Origin: Bacteroidales bacterium
GTDB taxonomy: Bacteria > Bacteroidota > Bacteroidia > Bacteroidales > Bacteroidaceae
DNA length: 51,006 bases
Direction of reading: 5' to 3'
Assembly (NCBI GenBank): GCA_012517855.1
Contig: JAAYUD010000013.1
Location: forward strand, 1 to 51,006
The notes beneath the pieces were generated by a model, which worked only from the letters and a program-made list of their open reading frames with translations, was not told the DNA's origin and did no database searches. This document shows, piece by piece, positions 8,601-17,639 of this stretch (position 1 is its first letter; each line of letters opens with the position of its first letter). The position numbers and the translations under genes are program-made.

Positions 8601-9597
8601 GTCACCTTTCTCCTCTGATGAAATATATGGCATGCTTGAGAAGAGAATAAATGATATTGGATTTGATGCAGAAATATGTGCTGAAATACAGAAGAAGGAA
8701 GATAAAAAAGTGGGCTACAGAAGAGATTTTAAATGCACCTATGCTCATAAATATGGACGACATGCCTTGATGGAACTTTATGGCTGGATGCTTCTTAATA
8801 AATATGTGGAAAATGAATATAAAGGTACATTCCGTTGTTCAATTATAGATATTGATCCGTCTTGGCCACAAATATCTCCTTTAATAGCCTTAAATTCTAG
8901 GAGTTTTATGCCAAAAAGTATAGAAGATTTACCTAATTGGATAGAGCTATCAAATGTCGATTCTGCAGAAGACAGATTCATCACTACTTTGCCAAAGTGT
9001 AATGGAGAATGGGTTCTCATGAGAGGTTATTTTATTCAAAGAATAAATGATCGTTATGCCTATATGAAACTAGCTGGTTATAGCGAGCTTATTTCCAAGG
9101 AATATGATGAGAGCATTATTGAAGGTTACAACTTTAATGAAGCAGAAAGCCATACTCATGCTTTTGCTAGTGAATTAGGATGGAGAGATCTTGAATATTC
9201 AGAAGATTATTATGATATAGTTCCTTGCGTAAAACTATTGTCTGAATATACTTTCTCGGACTGGGATAGTGGTCGATTCAAATATAATAATTTTATCTGT
9301 CTGAATTCAATTATTGCCAAAAGAATTGGACTTATCTTTGATGTAAAAAATTTGACATATTATATGAATGGAGAAATCGTTTCAAAATATTTCGCAACAT
9401 CATCTGACTTCTTCTTCTATCTTCGAAAAGATGTTGTTAATAAAATCCTTGTGACCTATGACTGTAAGCTTCACCATAGAATAATTGAATCGAGAATTAT
9501 ACTATCAAATGTACCTGACAATATGCCTAATATTTCTAAGAAGTATAAGAAATGCAGTTCAGATAAGTTTTATAATCCTTTTGTTGGGCATTTGTAG
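5638..9597 (+). CDS. Avs-like STAND NTPase with predicted N-terminal Mrr-like nuclease
   Basis: This 1,319-residue protein appears to have three parts. The first 160 or so residues look like a PD-(D/E)XK nuclease of the Mrr/Avs type: FEKFCFHIAN at 21-30, GSEFYLEL at 47-54 and GWQAKYW at 72-78, which carries the Q-x-K motif. A STAND/NACHT-type NTPase follows: Walker A AEAGYGKT at 372-379, Walker B LPIIIDGLNEA with D449, then SNPLLLKIFC and QFTYDMLAGFHIAQYI, which match the winged-helix region of Avs proteins. The last 600 or more residues are a large region without a clear repeat, the likely sensor. Avs proteins detect conserved phage proteins, oligomerise and degrade DNA. The overlap with a radical SAM gene is unusual. 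Confidence 0.8.
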   Translation: MNRNIDWNKLAHLPWAEDIAFEKFCFHIANRMFGTYGVFSYFYNTPGSEFYLELKKPMEYCGIKYSVEDVIGWQAKYWKGIKDDENSPLDANHINELEKGFQTTNNYRSKIKLWIICSPGSFVQEQWDKLVPKLHAINNGCTFGSWHKDIFESIYLEAAVKYNNIFQYFFGEKFIGKEKLDSVSKDTLNCLEKKFDSDIHTPSSFEQTLLSIVDVNVAQTNLRKKIFAIAKHAEHKKQWPILFDGSWYDNILTVEFKQAYVEDNNCRYAFIDKLIGYVSSSINLVDSIHDIYDSLVTYQKERKGRVDKMNSEIKNILTANKKDISFAEHTISSCVESVNELEMPLTGNDNENEVSILSLLKLMVNNIFPVFAEAGYGKTHFACSLAKRMIDKQLPVLFLMGAVFKNANSTFSKIIEMLGLPTSYTIDDALDILDFNGEVFGCRLPIIIDGLNEAAPHEDIWRYELTMLKSRVESRNNLLIITTCREKEDYIKVIYGMDDYKSVPNYIHLKGIERKYMSSTISRYFKKYDIHPSNHNALQMFSNPLLLKIFCITNYGRKNFVLDDYSLASCLDSYSEKLTNKITRNEGRNQRIRQIQVKKGLHNIARLIWERNDRKLDYQTDFYPAFEDTCEKLLEEGMCFMIEKDGIGHSVQFTYDMLAGFHIAQYIIDSCYDKSAFCSFIQTHQSLFYGDKPHTLAEDITKNLLYLVPRKFGKEWFELMPDENTVLTMIDHLDVILATERGRIAISQLLYSGIKSYEVKKRLCENLYKRVYEQSNFYNISMFIPLFQKMKQMELDELWFSKFSGYQLLDNITSFFRDNFWAQQYSNNDKLTLSLLLCGITDCEFRSKFMHQALLIAEHNFQVGLAACKECLAVKDPFVFEAVISVITGVGLRSHDGIIVEQCIDFLESFFKDYSSNHVVLLDNLETLYSYAEEAFSISHDRKPLYKNYDEKWPQEKSENFPTYSMFDYDFEKFNIRPLFEWHYDKKKSPFSSDEIYGMLEKRINDIGFDAEICAEIQKKEDKKVGYRRDFKCTYAHKYGRHALMELYGWMLLNKYVENEYKGTFRCSIIDIDPSWPQISPLIALNSRSFMPKSIEDLPNWIELSNVDSAEDRFITTLPKCNGEWVLMRGYFIQRINDRYAYMKLAGYSELISKEYDESIIEGYNFNEAESHTHAFASELGWRDLEYSEDYYDIVPCVKLLSEYTFSDWDSGRFKYNNFICLNSIIAKRIGLIFDVKNLTYYMNGEIVSKYFATSSDFFFYLRKDVVNKILVTYDCKLHHRIIESRIILSNVPDNMPNISKKYKKCSSDKFYNPFVGHL

Positions 9598-9905
9598 ATT
9601 TAGCTTAGTATATTATTAACCAAGTTAATCATCTATCTTTTTTTATCAAAGTTCCTAAGTGAAATATGAAAAGATGAGACATTAAGCAGATTCAATTTTC
9701 TTATTATTTCAATACTGATATGACAAGTTTAATACATCTTTCATAATACATAATTGATATTTATGTAAGTAGCGTTAAGGTAACTCGAACTATTACTGAT
9801 AATAATAAAATAATACTAAAAGAGTATGTCCCTATTGTAATATATTGATATATCGGTAGTTATTGTTATCTTTTTTATATCTTGCTCTTCTCCCCAAAAA
9901 CCACT
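9598..9905. other. AT-rich gap between the defence genes and mnmE
   Basis: These 308 bases hold no open frame of interest, no tRNA and no clear hairpin terminator. They separate the stop of the STAND gene from the convergent stop of mnmE and probably include the right boundary of the island. I see no integrase remnant. Confidence 0.5.
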
Positions 9906-9923
9906 TTACTTGCCAATACAGAA
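9906..9923 (-). promoter_or_regulatory. Possible attachment site in the 3' end of mnmE
   Basis: On the minus strand the last codons of mnmE read TTCTGTATTGGCAAGTAA. This differs at one base from the 18-bp attachment sequence in trmE used by SGI1-family elements, as I recall it. Much of the similarity is forced by the conserved CIGK end, so it is only suggestive. The accessory DNA starts directly downstream of this end. I found no clear second copy inside the window, but the other border may lie left of base 1. Confidence 0.3.
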
Positions 9924-11291
9924 ATGCTTGAAGATATTGTGCAGCACATCATCGGTTGTTACTTCGCCGGCTATATCACTTAGATGAAAGATGCACTCAC
10001 GGATGTCCTGAGCGATGAAATCGCCCGACAGATTGGTGTCCAGTCCTAGGCGAACTCGATCGATAGCGGTGAGAGCAGCAGTAAGGGCTTCGTAATGGCG
10101 GGCATTGGTGACGATGACATCGTTTTGAGTGACCGAAGGCAGATGAGCAGCTTCAATGAGTAATTGTTGCAGATTGTCAATATAACGATCGTGCTTGGCA
10201 GAAATAAAAAGATGATGAGGATAGCGTTCTAAAAGTGGCGTAAGAGCACTTTGCTGCTCATCGGTGAGCAGATCGCACTTATTGAGCACAAGGATAAGCT
10301 GCTTACCTTCGGTATGGGCAACTATTTGTTTGTCGAGACGATCGGTCTGCTCTATGGCTTGTGTAGCATCGACCATCCATAGGATGATTTCGGCCTGATC
10401 CATCTTTTCGAAAGTACGTTGTATACCCATAGACTCAATACGATCCGTAGTATCGCGTATACCGGCGGTGTCGATGAAACGAAAGGTGACACCTTCCAGA
10501 TTGATCGTATCTTCGATGACGTCGCGAGTAGTACCCTGAATATCGCTCACAATGGCACGATCTTCGTTGAGCAGGGCATTGAGCAAGGTTGATTTACCCG
10601 AGTTGGTCTCGCCGATGATAGCTACAGGAATGCCGTTTTTGATGGCGTTGCCCACACTAAACGAATTGGCGAGGCGCTGAAGGACTTTGGATATTTCTTG
10701 GGCGAGTTGACGCAATTGGGTACGGTCGGCAAACTCAACATCTTCTTCGCTGAAGTCAAGTTCAAGTTCGATGAGTGAAGTGAACTGCAAGAGTTTTTCG
10801 CGCAAATCGGCCAATTGCTTACTGAATCCTCCTCGCATTTGGTTCATAGCAAGTCGATGGGTCGATGCAGAGGTCGAAGCGATAAGGTCGGCTACGGCTT
10901 CTGCCTGACTGAGATCCATTTTTCCATTGAGAAAAGCCCGTTGAGTGTATTCGCCCGGACGAGCCATGCGGCAACCGGCAGCGATGAGCAGTTGCAATAC
11001 GCGTTGAAGAATGTAAGGAGAACCATGACATGTGATTTCGGTAGTATCTTCGCCGGTATAGCTATGAGGAGCACGACAGAGACTGACCAATACTTCGTCT
11101 ACTACTTCCGCACCATCCATAATACGACCGAAATGTAACGTATACGGCTTACATTCGGACAATTCCTTACCCGATGCAAGTTTGAATACATGATCGGTAT
11201 ATGCAATGGCGTTATCGCCCGATACTCTGACAATACCCAAAGCGCCACCTGTAGCAGTGGCAATAGCGCAGATTGTTTCCCCCTTGTTCAT
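9906..11291 (-). CDS. mnmE: tRNA uridine-5-carboxymethylaminomethyl modification GTPase MnmE
   Basis: The 461-residue protein is full length for MnmE (TrmE/ThdF). With MnmG it modifies the wobble uridine (position 34) of certain tRNAs in the cytoplasm, using a folate cofactor. The N-terminus MNKGETICAIATATGGALGI is the folate-binding start. The G domain has G1 GETNSGKS (227-234), DTAG (274-277) and NKCD (337-340). The invariant C-terminal CIGK with Cys458 is present. The gene starts 6 bases after the phosphorylase stop on the same strand, so the two are probably co-transcribed. Its 3' end borders the accessory island. Confidence 0.97.
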   Translation of the reverse strand: MNKGETICAIATATGGALGIVRVSGDNAIAYTDHVFKLASGKELSECKPYTLHFGRIMDGAEVVDEVLVSLCRAPHSYTGEDTTEITCHGSPYILQRVLQLLIAAGCRMARPGEYTQRAFLNGKMDLSQAEAVADLIASTSASTHRLAMNQMRGGFSKQLADLREKLLQFTSLIELELDFSEEDVEFADRTQLRQLAQEISKVLQRLANSFSVGNAIKNGIPVAIIGETNSGKSTLLNALLNEDRAIVSDIQGTTRDVIEDTINLEGVTFRFIDTAGIRDTTDRIESMGIQRTFEKMDQAEIILWMVDATQAIEQTDRLDKQIVAHTEGKQLILVLNKCDLLTDEQQSALTPLLERYPHHLFISAKHDRYIDNLQQLLIEAAHLPSVTQNDVIVTNARHYEALTAALTAIDRVRLGLDTNLSGDFIAQDIRECIFHLSDIAGEVTTDDVLHNIFKHFCIGK

Positions 11292-11297
11292 GTGCCG

Positions 11298-12173
11298 CTA
11301 AATTCTATCCAATACGGTTTGTACCAAAGTTTCCATAGTACCTTTGTAGCCGGTATTGGCTTGCTTTGCCAAACGATTGGCTATGACCATGCAGACCGTG
11401 ACGGCATGATGACCCATGAGACGCGACAGTCCCGCTACCGCGGAACTTTCCATCTCAAAGTTTGTGATGTGCAGCCCTTGATATTCATATTGTTCTATTT
11501 TGGCATTTTGCTGTGGGTCGGCCAATGGGATGCGCAGCTCGCGTCCTTGTGGGCCGAAGAAGCCACCACAAGCAACAGTCATACCATGCACCATATCGTG
11601 ACCGATACGTTCAATAAGCGACTTATCTGCATTGATGACATACGGATGAGGTTGACATACATTGCCTTCCCAGCCCATATAGTCCACAAAATCCTCTTCA
11701 AGATCGAGATCGCATACCTCATTGCGCCCCGCATAGAAATTGAGTAGCCCGTCGAATCCTATCGACTTGTCAGAGCAAATGAAAGAACCGGTCGGTGTAT
11801 TGGGCTGTAGACCTCCACAAGTTCCTATACGAACTATATCAAGTGCACGCAGAGAGTCTTTGGTTTCTCGCGTGGCAAAATCTATATTGGCCAGTGCATC
11901 TATCTCATTAAGGACAATATCTATATTGTCACATCCTATACCCGTAGAAACGACAGAAATACGTTTGCCTTTGTAAGATCCCGTAATGCTATGAAATTCA
12001 CGATTGGAATTTTCGCATTCGATGTTGTCGAAGTAAGAGGCCAACATAGATACACGTCCCGGGTCGCCAACCAGAATAATTTTGTCGGCAAGTTGCTCGG
12101 GTTTGATATGAAGGTGAAATATGCTACCGTCTTCGTTAATAAGTAGCTCTGATGGAGCGAAATATTTTTTCAT
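11298..12173 (-). CDS. Nucleoside phosphorylase (uridine phosphorylase-like)
   Basis: The 291-residue protein belongs to the PNP/UDP phosphorylase family, which splits nucleosides with phosphate into base and ribose-1-phosphate for salvage. Visible motifs are IILVGDPGRV near the N-terminus (phosphate binding), STGIGCDNIDIVLNE, IRIGTCGGLQ-like VRIGTCGGLQ, and FEMESSAVAGLSR, the ribose-binding Met-Glu segment. I chose the start MKKYFAPSELL at 12173, the usual beginning of homologues; an upstream ATG at 12200 would add nine residues. Uridine specificity is likely but not certain. The gene lies 6 bases upstream of mnmE on the minus strand, and a strong hairpin separates it from floA. Confidence 0.85.
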   Translation of the reverse strand: MKKYFAPSELLINEDGSIFHLHIKPEQLADKIILVGDPGRVSMLASYFDNIECENSNREFHSITGSYKGKRISVVSTGIGCDNIDIVLNEIDALANIDFATRETKDSLRALDIVRIGTCGGLQPNTPTGSFICSDKSIGFDGLLNFYAGRNEVCDLDLEEDFVDYMGWEGNVCQPHPYVINADKSLIERIGHDMVHGMTVACGGFFGPQGRELRIPLADPQQNAKIEQYEYQGLHITNFEMESSAVAGLSRLMGHHAVTVCMVIANRLAKQANTGYKGTMETLVQTVLDRI

Positions 12174-12206
12174 TGTTTTCTGTTTTAAGTAGATATTCAT
12201 ATCATC

Positions 12207-12238
12207 TATCAGGGCGGATATATAAGTCCGCCCTGATA
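12207..12238 (-). terminator. Hairpin between floA and the phosphorylase gene
   Basis: A perfect 12-base inverted repeat, TATCAGGGCGGA at 12207-12218 and TCCGCCCTGATA at 12227-12238, has an 8-base loop. It lies 60 bases after the floA stop and 34 bases before the phosphorylase start. On the minus strand no T-run follows, so it may be a weak terminator, an attenuator or an mRNA-stabilising hairpin. Confidence 0.55.
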
Positions 12239-12300
12239 AATGTTTTTATTTGATAAGGGCAAAATGGCCGAATATAGACCTACCAAGCACTTATAAAGAA

Positions 12301-13302
12301 CTATTTCATTGCGGGTGTAGAAGGCTTGTTCCCCTGAATCGGTTTGGCAATAGTATCTCTCATGTTGGTATCAGCTTCGATATTCTTCACGCGATAGTAA
12401 TCCATCACGCCGAGGTTGCCACTACGAAAAGCATCGGCCATAGCCAAAGGTACTTCTGCTTCGGCCTGAATAACATTGGCCCGTGCCTCTTGAGCTTTGG
12501 CTTTCATTTCCTGTTCGAGAGCCACAGCCATCGCACGACGCTCTTCGGCTTTAGCCTGAGCAATGTTTTTATCGGCATTGGCTTGATCCATCTGTAACAT
12601 TGCGCCAATATTTTTGCCTATATCAATATCGGCTATATCGATAGATAGAATTTCGAAAGCTGTACCGGCATCAAGCCCTTTGCTTAACACGAGCTTCGAA
12701 ATGGAATCCGGATTCTCGAGTACCGATTTATGATTCAATGCCGAACCGATAGACGAAACAATACCCTCACCTACACGGGCAAGTACCGTGTCTTCTCCGG
12801 CACCTCCAACCAATTGGCGAATGCTGGCCCGCACGGTAACACGTGCCTTGGCGATCATCTGTATACCGTCTTTAGCAACTGCCGATACAGGAGGAGTATC
12901 AATCACTTTTGGGTTGACAGACATTTGTACAGCTTCGAACACGTCACGACCGGCAAGGTCGATAGCTGTTGCCATCTGGAACGACAAGTCGATATTGGCT
13001 TTTGAAGCTGACACTAAGGAGTGTACTACACGTTCTACATGTCCCCCAGCCAAATAATGCGCCTCGAGTCCGTCACGAGTTATATTCTGCAAACCCGCTT
13101 TATGCGCCTCGATAAGTCCCGGAACAATCACGTAGGGCGGTACTTTACGAATGCGCATCAGGAACAACTGAATGAGCGAAATGTTGACACCCGATACTTT
13201 GGCCGACAGCCATAGAAAGAATGGCACATAGTGGAAGAAAAGAGCCAAGAATAGCACGCCACCAGCGATAGCTATCATGATAAATGCGACTGATGATTCC
13301 AT
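12301..13302 (-). CDS. floA: Flotillin-like protein FloA
   Basis: The 333-residue protein matches FloA (formerly UPF0365/YqfA), an SPFH-domain scaffold of bacterial membrane microdomains. A hydrophobic N-terminal segment (about residues 5-28) anchors it. The SPFH core includes [20 protein letters not shown] and an Ala/Glu-rich helical stretch ([20 protein letters not shown]) typical of flotillin assembly. The nfeD gene starts upstream on the same strand with a 22-base gap; the two are a conserved membrane pair. Length is normal for the family. Confidence 0.93.
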   Translation of the reverse strand: MESSVAFIMIAIAGGVLFLALFFHYVPFFLWLSAKVSGVNISLIQLFLMRIRKVPPYVIVPGLIEAHKAGLQNITRDGLEAHYLAGGHVERVVHSLVSASKANIDLSFQMATAIDLAGRDVFEAVQMSVNPKVIDTPPVSAVAKDGIQMIAKARVTVRASIRQLVGGAGEDTVLARVGEGIVSSIGSALNHKSVLENPDSISKLVLSKGLDAGTAFEILSIDIADIDIGKNIGAMLQMDQANADKNIAQAKAEERRAMAVALEQEMKAKAQEARANVIQAEAEVPLAMADAFRSGNLGVMDYYRVKNIEADTNMRDTIAKPIQGNKPSTPAMK

Positions 13303-13324
13303 AATTTATTATATGTATTAGTGA

Positions 13325-13789
13325 TTATTGTTTTCGAACATATATCGTGCCGTTAGTGATGCGCTCTACCTTGACAGGAGTATCGGCATTCAGAAAACCG
13401 TCACACGACGTTACTTCTACTATTTGGTTGTATATATTGGCATAACCCACAAGTGCCAACCGAGTAGTAGTGACACCTTCATCACCTACTTTAACCGAAG
13501 TTTTTTTGAGGTTTTCTACCGACGAGTTGATTGTCTCTTTCAACGAAACACGATCTAGCGTTTTAGATCGCATAAATAGGATAACCGTGACCAACGTCGC
13601 CGCCAACGAAACGATAAGCGTAATAACAAATGCCGTGCTACCCAAATCGACATAAGCCAAATAATTGGCCACTACCAAACAGGTAACTGCTGCAAAACTT
13701 GCCAAGCTGATACCAGGAATGATAAACAATTCGACCATAAATAGCAAGACAGCCGCGATGACTAATATAATAATGATAAATATATCCAT
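13325..13789 (-). CDS. NfeD-like membrane protein
   Basis: The 154-residue protein has about three hydrophobic helices (residues 1-25, 30-50, 53-73) and a C-terminal soluble part (about 95-154, VGDEGVTTTRLALVGYANI) that matches the small OB-fold of NfeD proteins. It lacks the N-terminal ClpP-like protease domain of long NfeD forms. In many bacteria this short form is encoded next to floA, as here, and the pair is thought to organise membrane domains. Gaps of 22 bases on both sides suggest co-transcription with floA and the upstream TPR gene. Confidence 0.88.
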   Translation of the reverse strand: MDIFIIIILVIAAVLLFMVELFIIPGISLASFAAVTCLVVANYLAYVDLGSTAFVITLIVSLAATLVTVILFMRSKTLDRVSLKETINSSVENLKKTSVKVGDEGVTTTRLALVGYANIYNQIVEVTSCDGFLNADTPVKVERITNGTIYVRKQ

Positions 13790-13811
13790 ATACGTTTTTA
13801 ATTATAGGTTA

Positions 13812-15263
13812 TTATCGTGTTAGCTTCATTATTTCAAGTTTACGAATGAGCAATGTTTGTTTTTCCAGAATCGGTTCTTTTTCAAGTTGCTGACGTTCCA
13901 AAAGAAGAATAGTACTGCTCAGATTCTTTCTGAGTGTAGAATCAGATTGGGCATATTGCACACGTAGTGTTTCGAGCCGCTTTTTGTTCTGCTCAAATTT
14001 ATTTTGCCCTTCTTCCCATTTTTTAAATGACTCCAATGCATCTTCAGACTTGAAGTCGGTATATTCGTGATAAATATGGCTGTCGTTGACAACAAAAGTG
14101 AACGCATTGTTACTATCCCCTTTGCGTTGAGCAACAGATTTGCGGCTAAGCATCTTATCCAGTTCTTTACGAGAAGCATTCAGTTTATCACTATCAGTCC
14201 ATGTAGATTGAATAGCATTCAGTTTAGCCAAGCCGATAAGTTTGCTTGGCTCTACAGACTTGATATCGTATACAACTTTTGCCGCATTAGGAACAAAGAC
14301 ATAAATGCAAACTTTCGAAGTCGGTTGATAACGATCTGAAGCAAACCATCCGATATTGTGATAGGTGTCGATAGCCAGCATATAATCGTTGAAAGGCGAA
14401 TCGAAAGGCATGCCTATATTATCGGGCTTCAAATAACTATCTGTATTCGTATCATAGCGGGTAACGAAAATGTCGTAGCCTCCCAACGAATTTTTGCCAT
14501 CGGCTGCAAAATACAGAGTGACGCCATCGTCAAGTAGAAAAGGATAATTCACATGATCGGTTTCGTTGACAACATCGGGTAATGCAGTAGGAGTACTCCA
14601 GCCCTCGTCTGTAGTTTTGATTCGAGAAAACAATTTTATGGTCCCATTAGCCGAAGCCCCTCCGTACAATATACGGTTCTGCCGCTCGTTTTCGTAAACA
14701 GTAGTAGCGGTAGAGATTGAATCGGATTTGAAGTAATCTTTGAAATAATAAAGGCTACCCGATTCGTGACTTAATTTGTAAGCACTTAAGAAATTCTTTT
14801 TATCGACGACGAAACTATCAATAACACAGACTTTTTCTACTCCCTGCAACATATTGAGACCCATTTTGCAGTGTACTATGTCGCGATCGACTTCATCGGT
14901 AGCACGTTTCTGCTGTAGCAGCATACGACGGTAATTATTATAATAAACAGAAGCTTTATCAAATTGATAAAGTGCTTCACAAGTTCTCCCCAGCGATAAA
15001 TTGGCTGCCGAGATTCCACGCTTCGAAGCTATTTCCAGGTATTTGAAAGCCATCTCAGGATTGCCGGTTTTGCGTAAACTTTCGCCATACCAATAGTTCA
15101 AATTTGCATTGGCCGGTTGTGTCTTTATCATTTTCTTGAGTTGTGGCAGTGCTTCTCCATACTGTCGGTTGTCGAAAAGAGTTTTCAATTCGTCTATCGT
15201 CTGGCTGCTGGCAGTTGCACAACATAAAATAAGCAATAAAAAAAACGTATATACCTTATTCAT
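13812..15263 (-). CDS. Exported TPR/PD40-repeat protein
   Basis: The 483-residue protein starts with a signal peptide (MNKVYTFFLLLILCCATASS). TPR-like helices follow, about residues 21-150 (NYWYGESLRKTGNPEMAFKY). Then comes a beta-propeller-type region with a PD40 motif near residue 245 (YPFLLDDGVTLYFAADGK, GGYDIFVTRYD). The C-terminus is a charged coiled coil. The layout resembles the front half of Bacteroidota TPR-PD40-OmpA proteins of the PorE type, but the OmpA peptidoglycan-binding domain is missing. It is probably periplasmic or outer-membrane associated; its role is unknown. A TAnnTTTG-type -7 element on the minus strand (15298-15305) may drive it and the nfeD-floA genes. Confidence 0.75.
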   Translation of the reverse strand: MNKVYTFFLLLILCCATASSQTIDELKTLFDNRQYGEALPQLKKMIKTQPANANLNYWYGESLRKTGNPEMAFKYLEIASKRGISAANLSLGRTCEALYQFDKASVYYNNYRRMLLQQKRATDEVDRDIVHCKMGLNMLQGVEKVCVIDSFVVDKKNFLSAYKLSHESGSLYYFKDYFKSDSISTATTVYENERQNRILYGGASANGTIKLFSRIKTTDEGWSTPTALPDVVNETDHVNYPFLLDDGVTLYFAADGKNSLGGYDIFVTRYDTNTDSYLKPDNIGMPFDSPFNDYMLAIDTYHNIGWFASDRYQPTSKVCIYVFVPNAAKVVYDIKSVEPSKLIGLAKLNAIQSTWTDSDKLNASRKELDKMLSRKSVAQRKGDSNNAFTFVVNDSHIYHEYTDFKSEDALESFKKWEEGQNKFEQNKKRLETLRVQYAQSDSTLRKNLSSTILLLERQQLEKEPILEKQTLLIRKLEIMKLTR

Positions 15264-15760
15264 TGTTCTGATAATCTCTTCTTTTTAATTTAAAAACCAA
15301 AAGTAGTAATAAAAAGTGGGATTTTCGCTAATAATTCAGATTTATTTAGCTTGCTAAAAAGACATCTCATTACGGGACCTATCAAAGCACTCAAATTTTG
15401 GAACGAGATTAGCAGAAATGCCCAAGATAAAGAGTTATTCAATAAATTGATTTAAAGCAACAATAGAATAAACATTACAAATAACGACCTATTATCTTTC
15501 TGACCAATAATTTTCGTCTTTTTCTGAAATCAAGGGAAATTGGAGTAAATAAGGCATTCTTATTAATATTAAATAGAACTAAAAAGGCTTGCAATGATTA
15601 CATAATATTATTGTAAACATATCTTTTTCGACATTATGAAATAATAGTCAACATAATAAAAATATGCGTCCACCCCCTTTTTCCAAAAAGTGACTAAATT
15701 ATTGGTCAACTCAAAAATCGCAGCTACAACATACTACAGCTTCGAAAATCGACATACCCC

Positions 15761-15921
15761 TGCCGAAGGTGCCGAAGTACTTTCCACTCTTCTTTATTTT
15801 TTTTATTTTTGAATTATTTGTATAGTATATTTACTTATTATATATATCCTTTTGATATTAGTATAAAACGTCGAATAAAAAAAATTTAGAACTCCCGATA
15901 TGTACTTCGGCACCTTCGGCA
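15761..15921. repeat. 161-bp segment bounded by a perfect 20-bp inverted repeat
   Basis: TGCCGAAGGTGCCGAAGTAC at 15761-15780 is repeated exactly as its reverse complement at 15902-15921. Each arm contains GCCGAAG twice. The 121 bases between are extremely AT-rich. The layout could be a MITE-like element with terminal inverted repeats or a long hairpin. I see no clear target-site duplication next to the arms. Confidence 0.8.
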
Positions 15922-16030
15922 TTTTTAGTAATATATCGCAACACAAAACGATTTTGTTTGGCTCACCTATGATCCATACGTTATCAAATTCAAATATGTA
16001 CCTTTTTTTGTTATCATATGTACGTCACGC

Positions 16031-16072
16031 GAAAAACTTAAGGACGTCACCGAGAAAACTAACATACGACAA
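16031..16072 (+). repeat. 42-nt dispersed repeat, copy A
   Basis: This stretch begins GAAAAACTTAAGGACGTCAC and ends ACATACGACAA. It matches the reverse complement of 45807-45848 with 39 of 42 identical bases. The hexamer ACGTCAC occurs twice, at 16022-16028 and 16044-16050, 22 bases apart. Neither copy is in a gene. Confidence 0.8.
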
Positions 16073-16240
16073 AACGGGCATATTTTACTGAAAAATTCAG
16101 CGTGTGGTTCAAAAAGTGAACAAAAGAACTTGAATTCGCGAATGAATATTAGAATCTATCTGAAAATCTTTAGATATTATGGAAGTATCCAAAGACTATA
16201 AAAGCTTGTAACAGATATGCAAGCTCTCAACGCCACTATC

Positions 16241-16280
16241 AATAAAAATATCCCAACAGATAAACTACCTGTTGGGATAT
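16241..16280 (-). terminator. Rho-independent terminator of enolase
   Basis: ATATCCCAACAG (16248-16259) and CTGTTGGGATAT (16269-16280) form a 12-bp stem with a 9-base loop. On the minus strand the stem is followed by TTTTTATT. It lies 29 bases after the eno stop. Confidence 0.85.
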
Positions 16281-16308
16281 CATAAATAATTTAAATATTT
16301 AAACAGAA

Positions 16309-17607
<1,299 letters not shown>

Positions 17608-17639
17608 CTATTTGTACCAAATACGATATAATATTACTA

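Larger units (their letters stand above)
15264..16308. other. Long intergenic region with inverted and dispersed repeats
   Basis: These 1,045 bases have no convincing gene. They contain a candidate -7 promoter element for the TPR gene (15298-15305), a perfect 20-base inverted repeat (15761-15780 and 15902-15921), a 42-base repeat shared with 45807-45848 (16031-16072) and the enolase terminator (16241-16280). A 63-codon open frame at 15900-16091 runs across the repeat arm and looks spurious. Confidence 0.7.

Noticed and set aside
10815-11138. 107-codon plus-strand open frame opposite mnmE
   Set aside because: It is fully antisense to a highly conserved gene, and its protein has no recognisable motif.
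15900-16091. 63-codon open frame after the 20-bp inverted repeat
   Set aside because: It starts inside the repeat arm and runs over the 42-nt repeat; no protein-like pattern or ribosome site.
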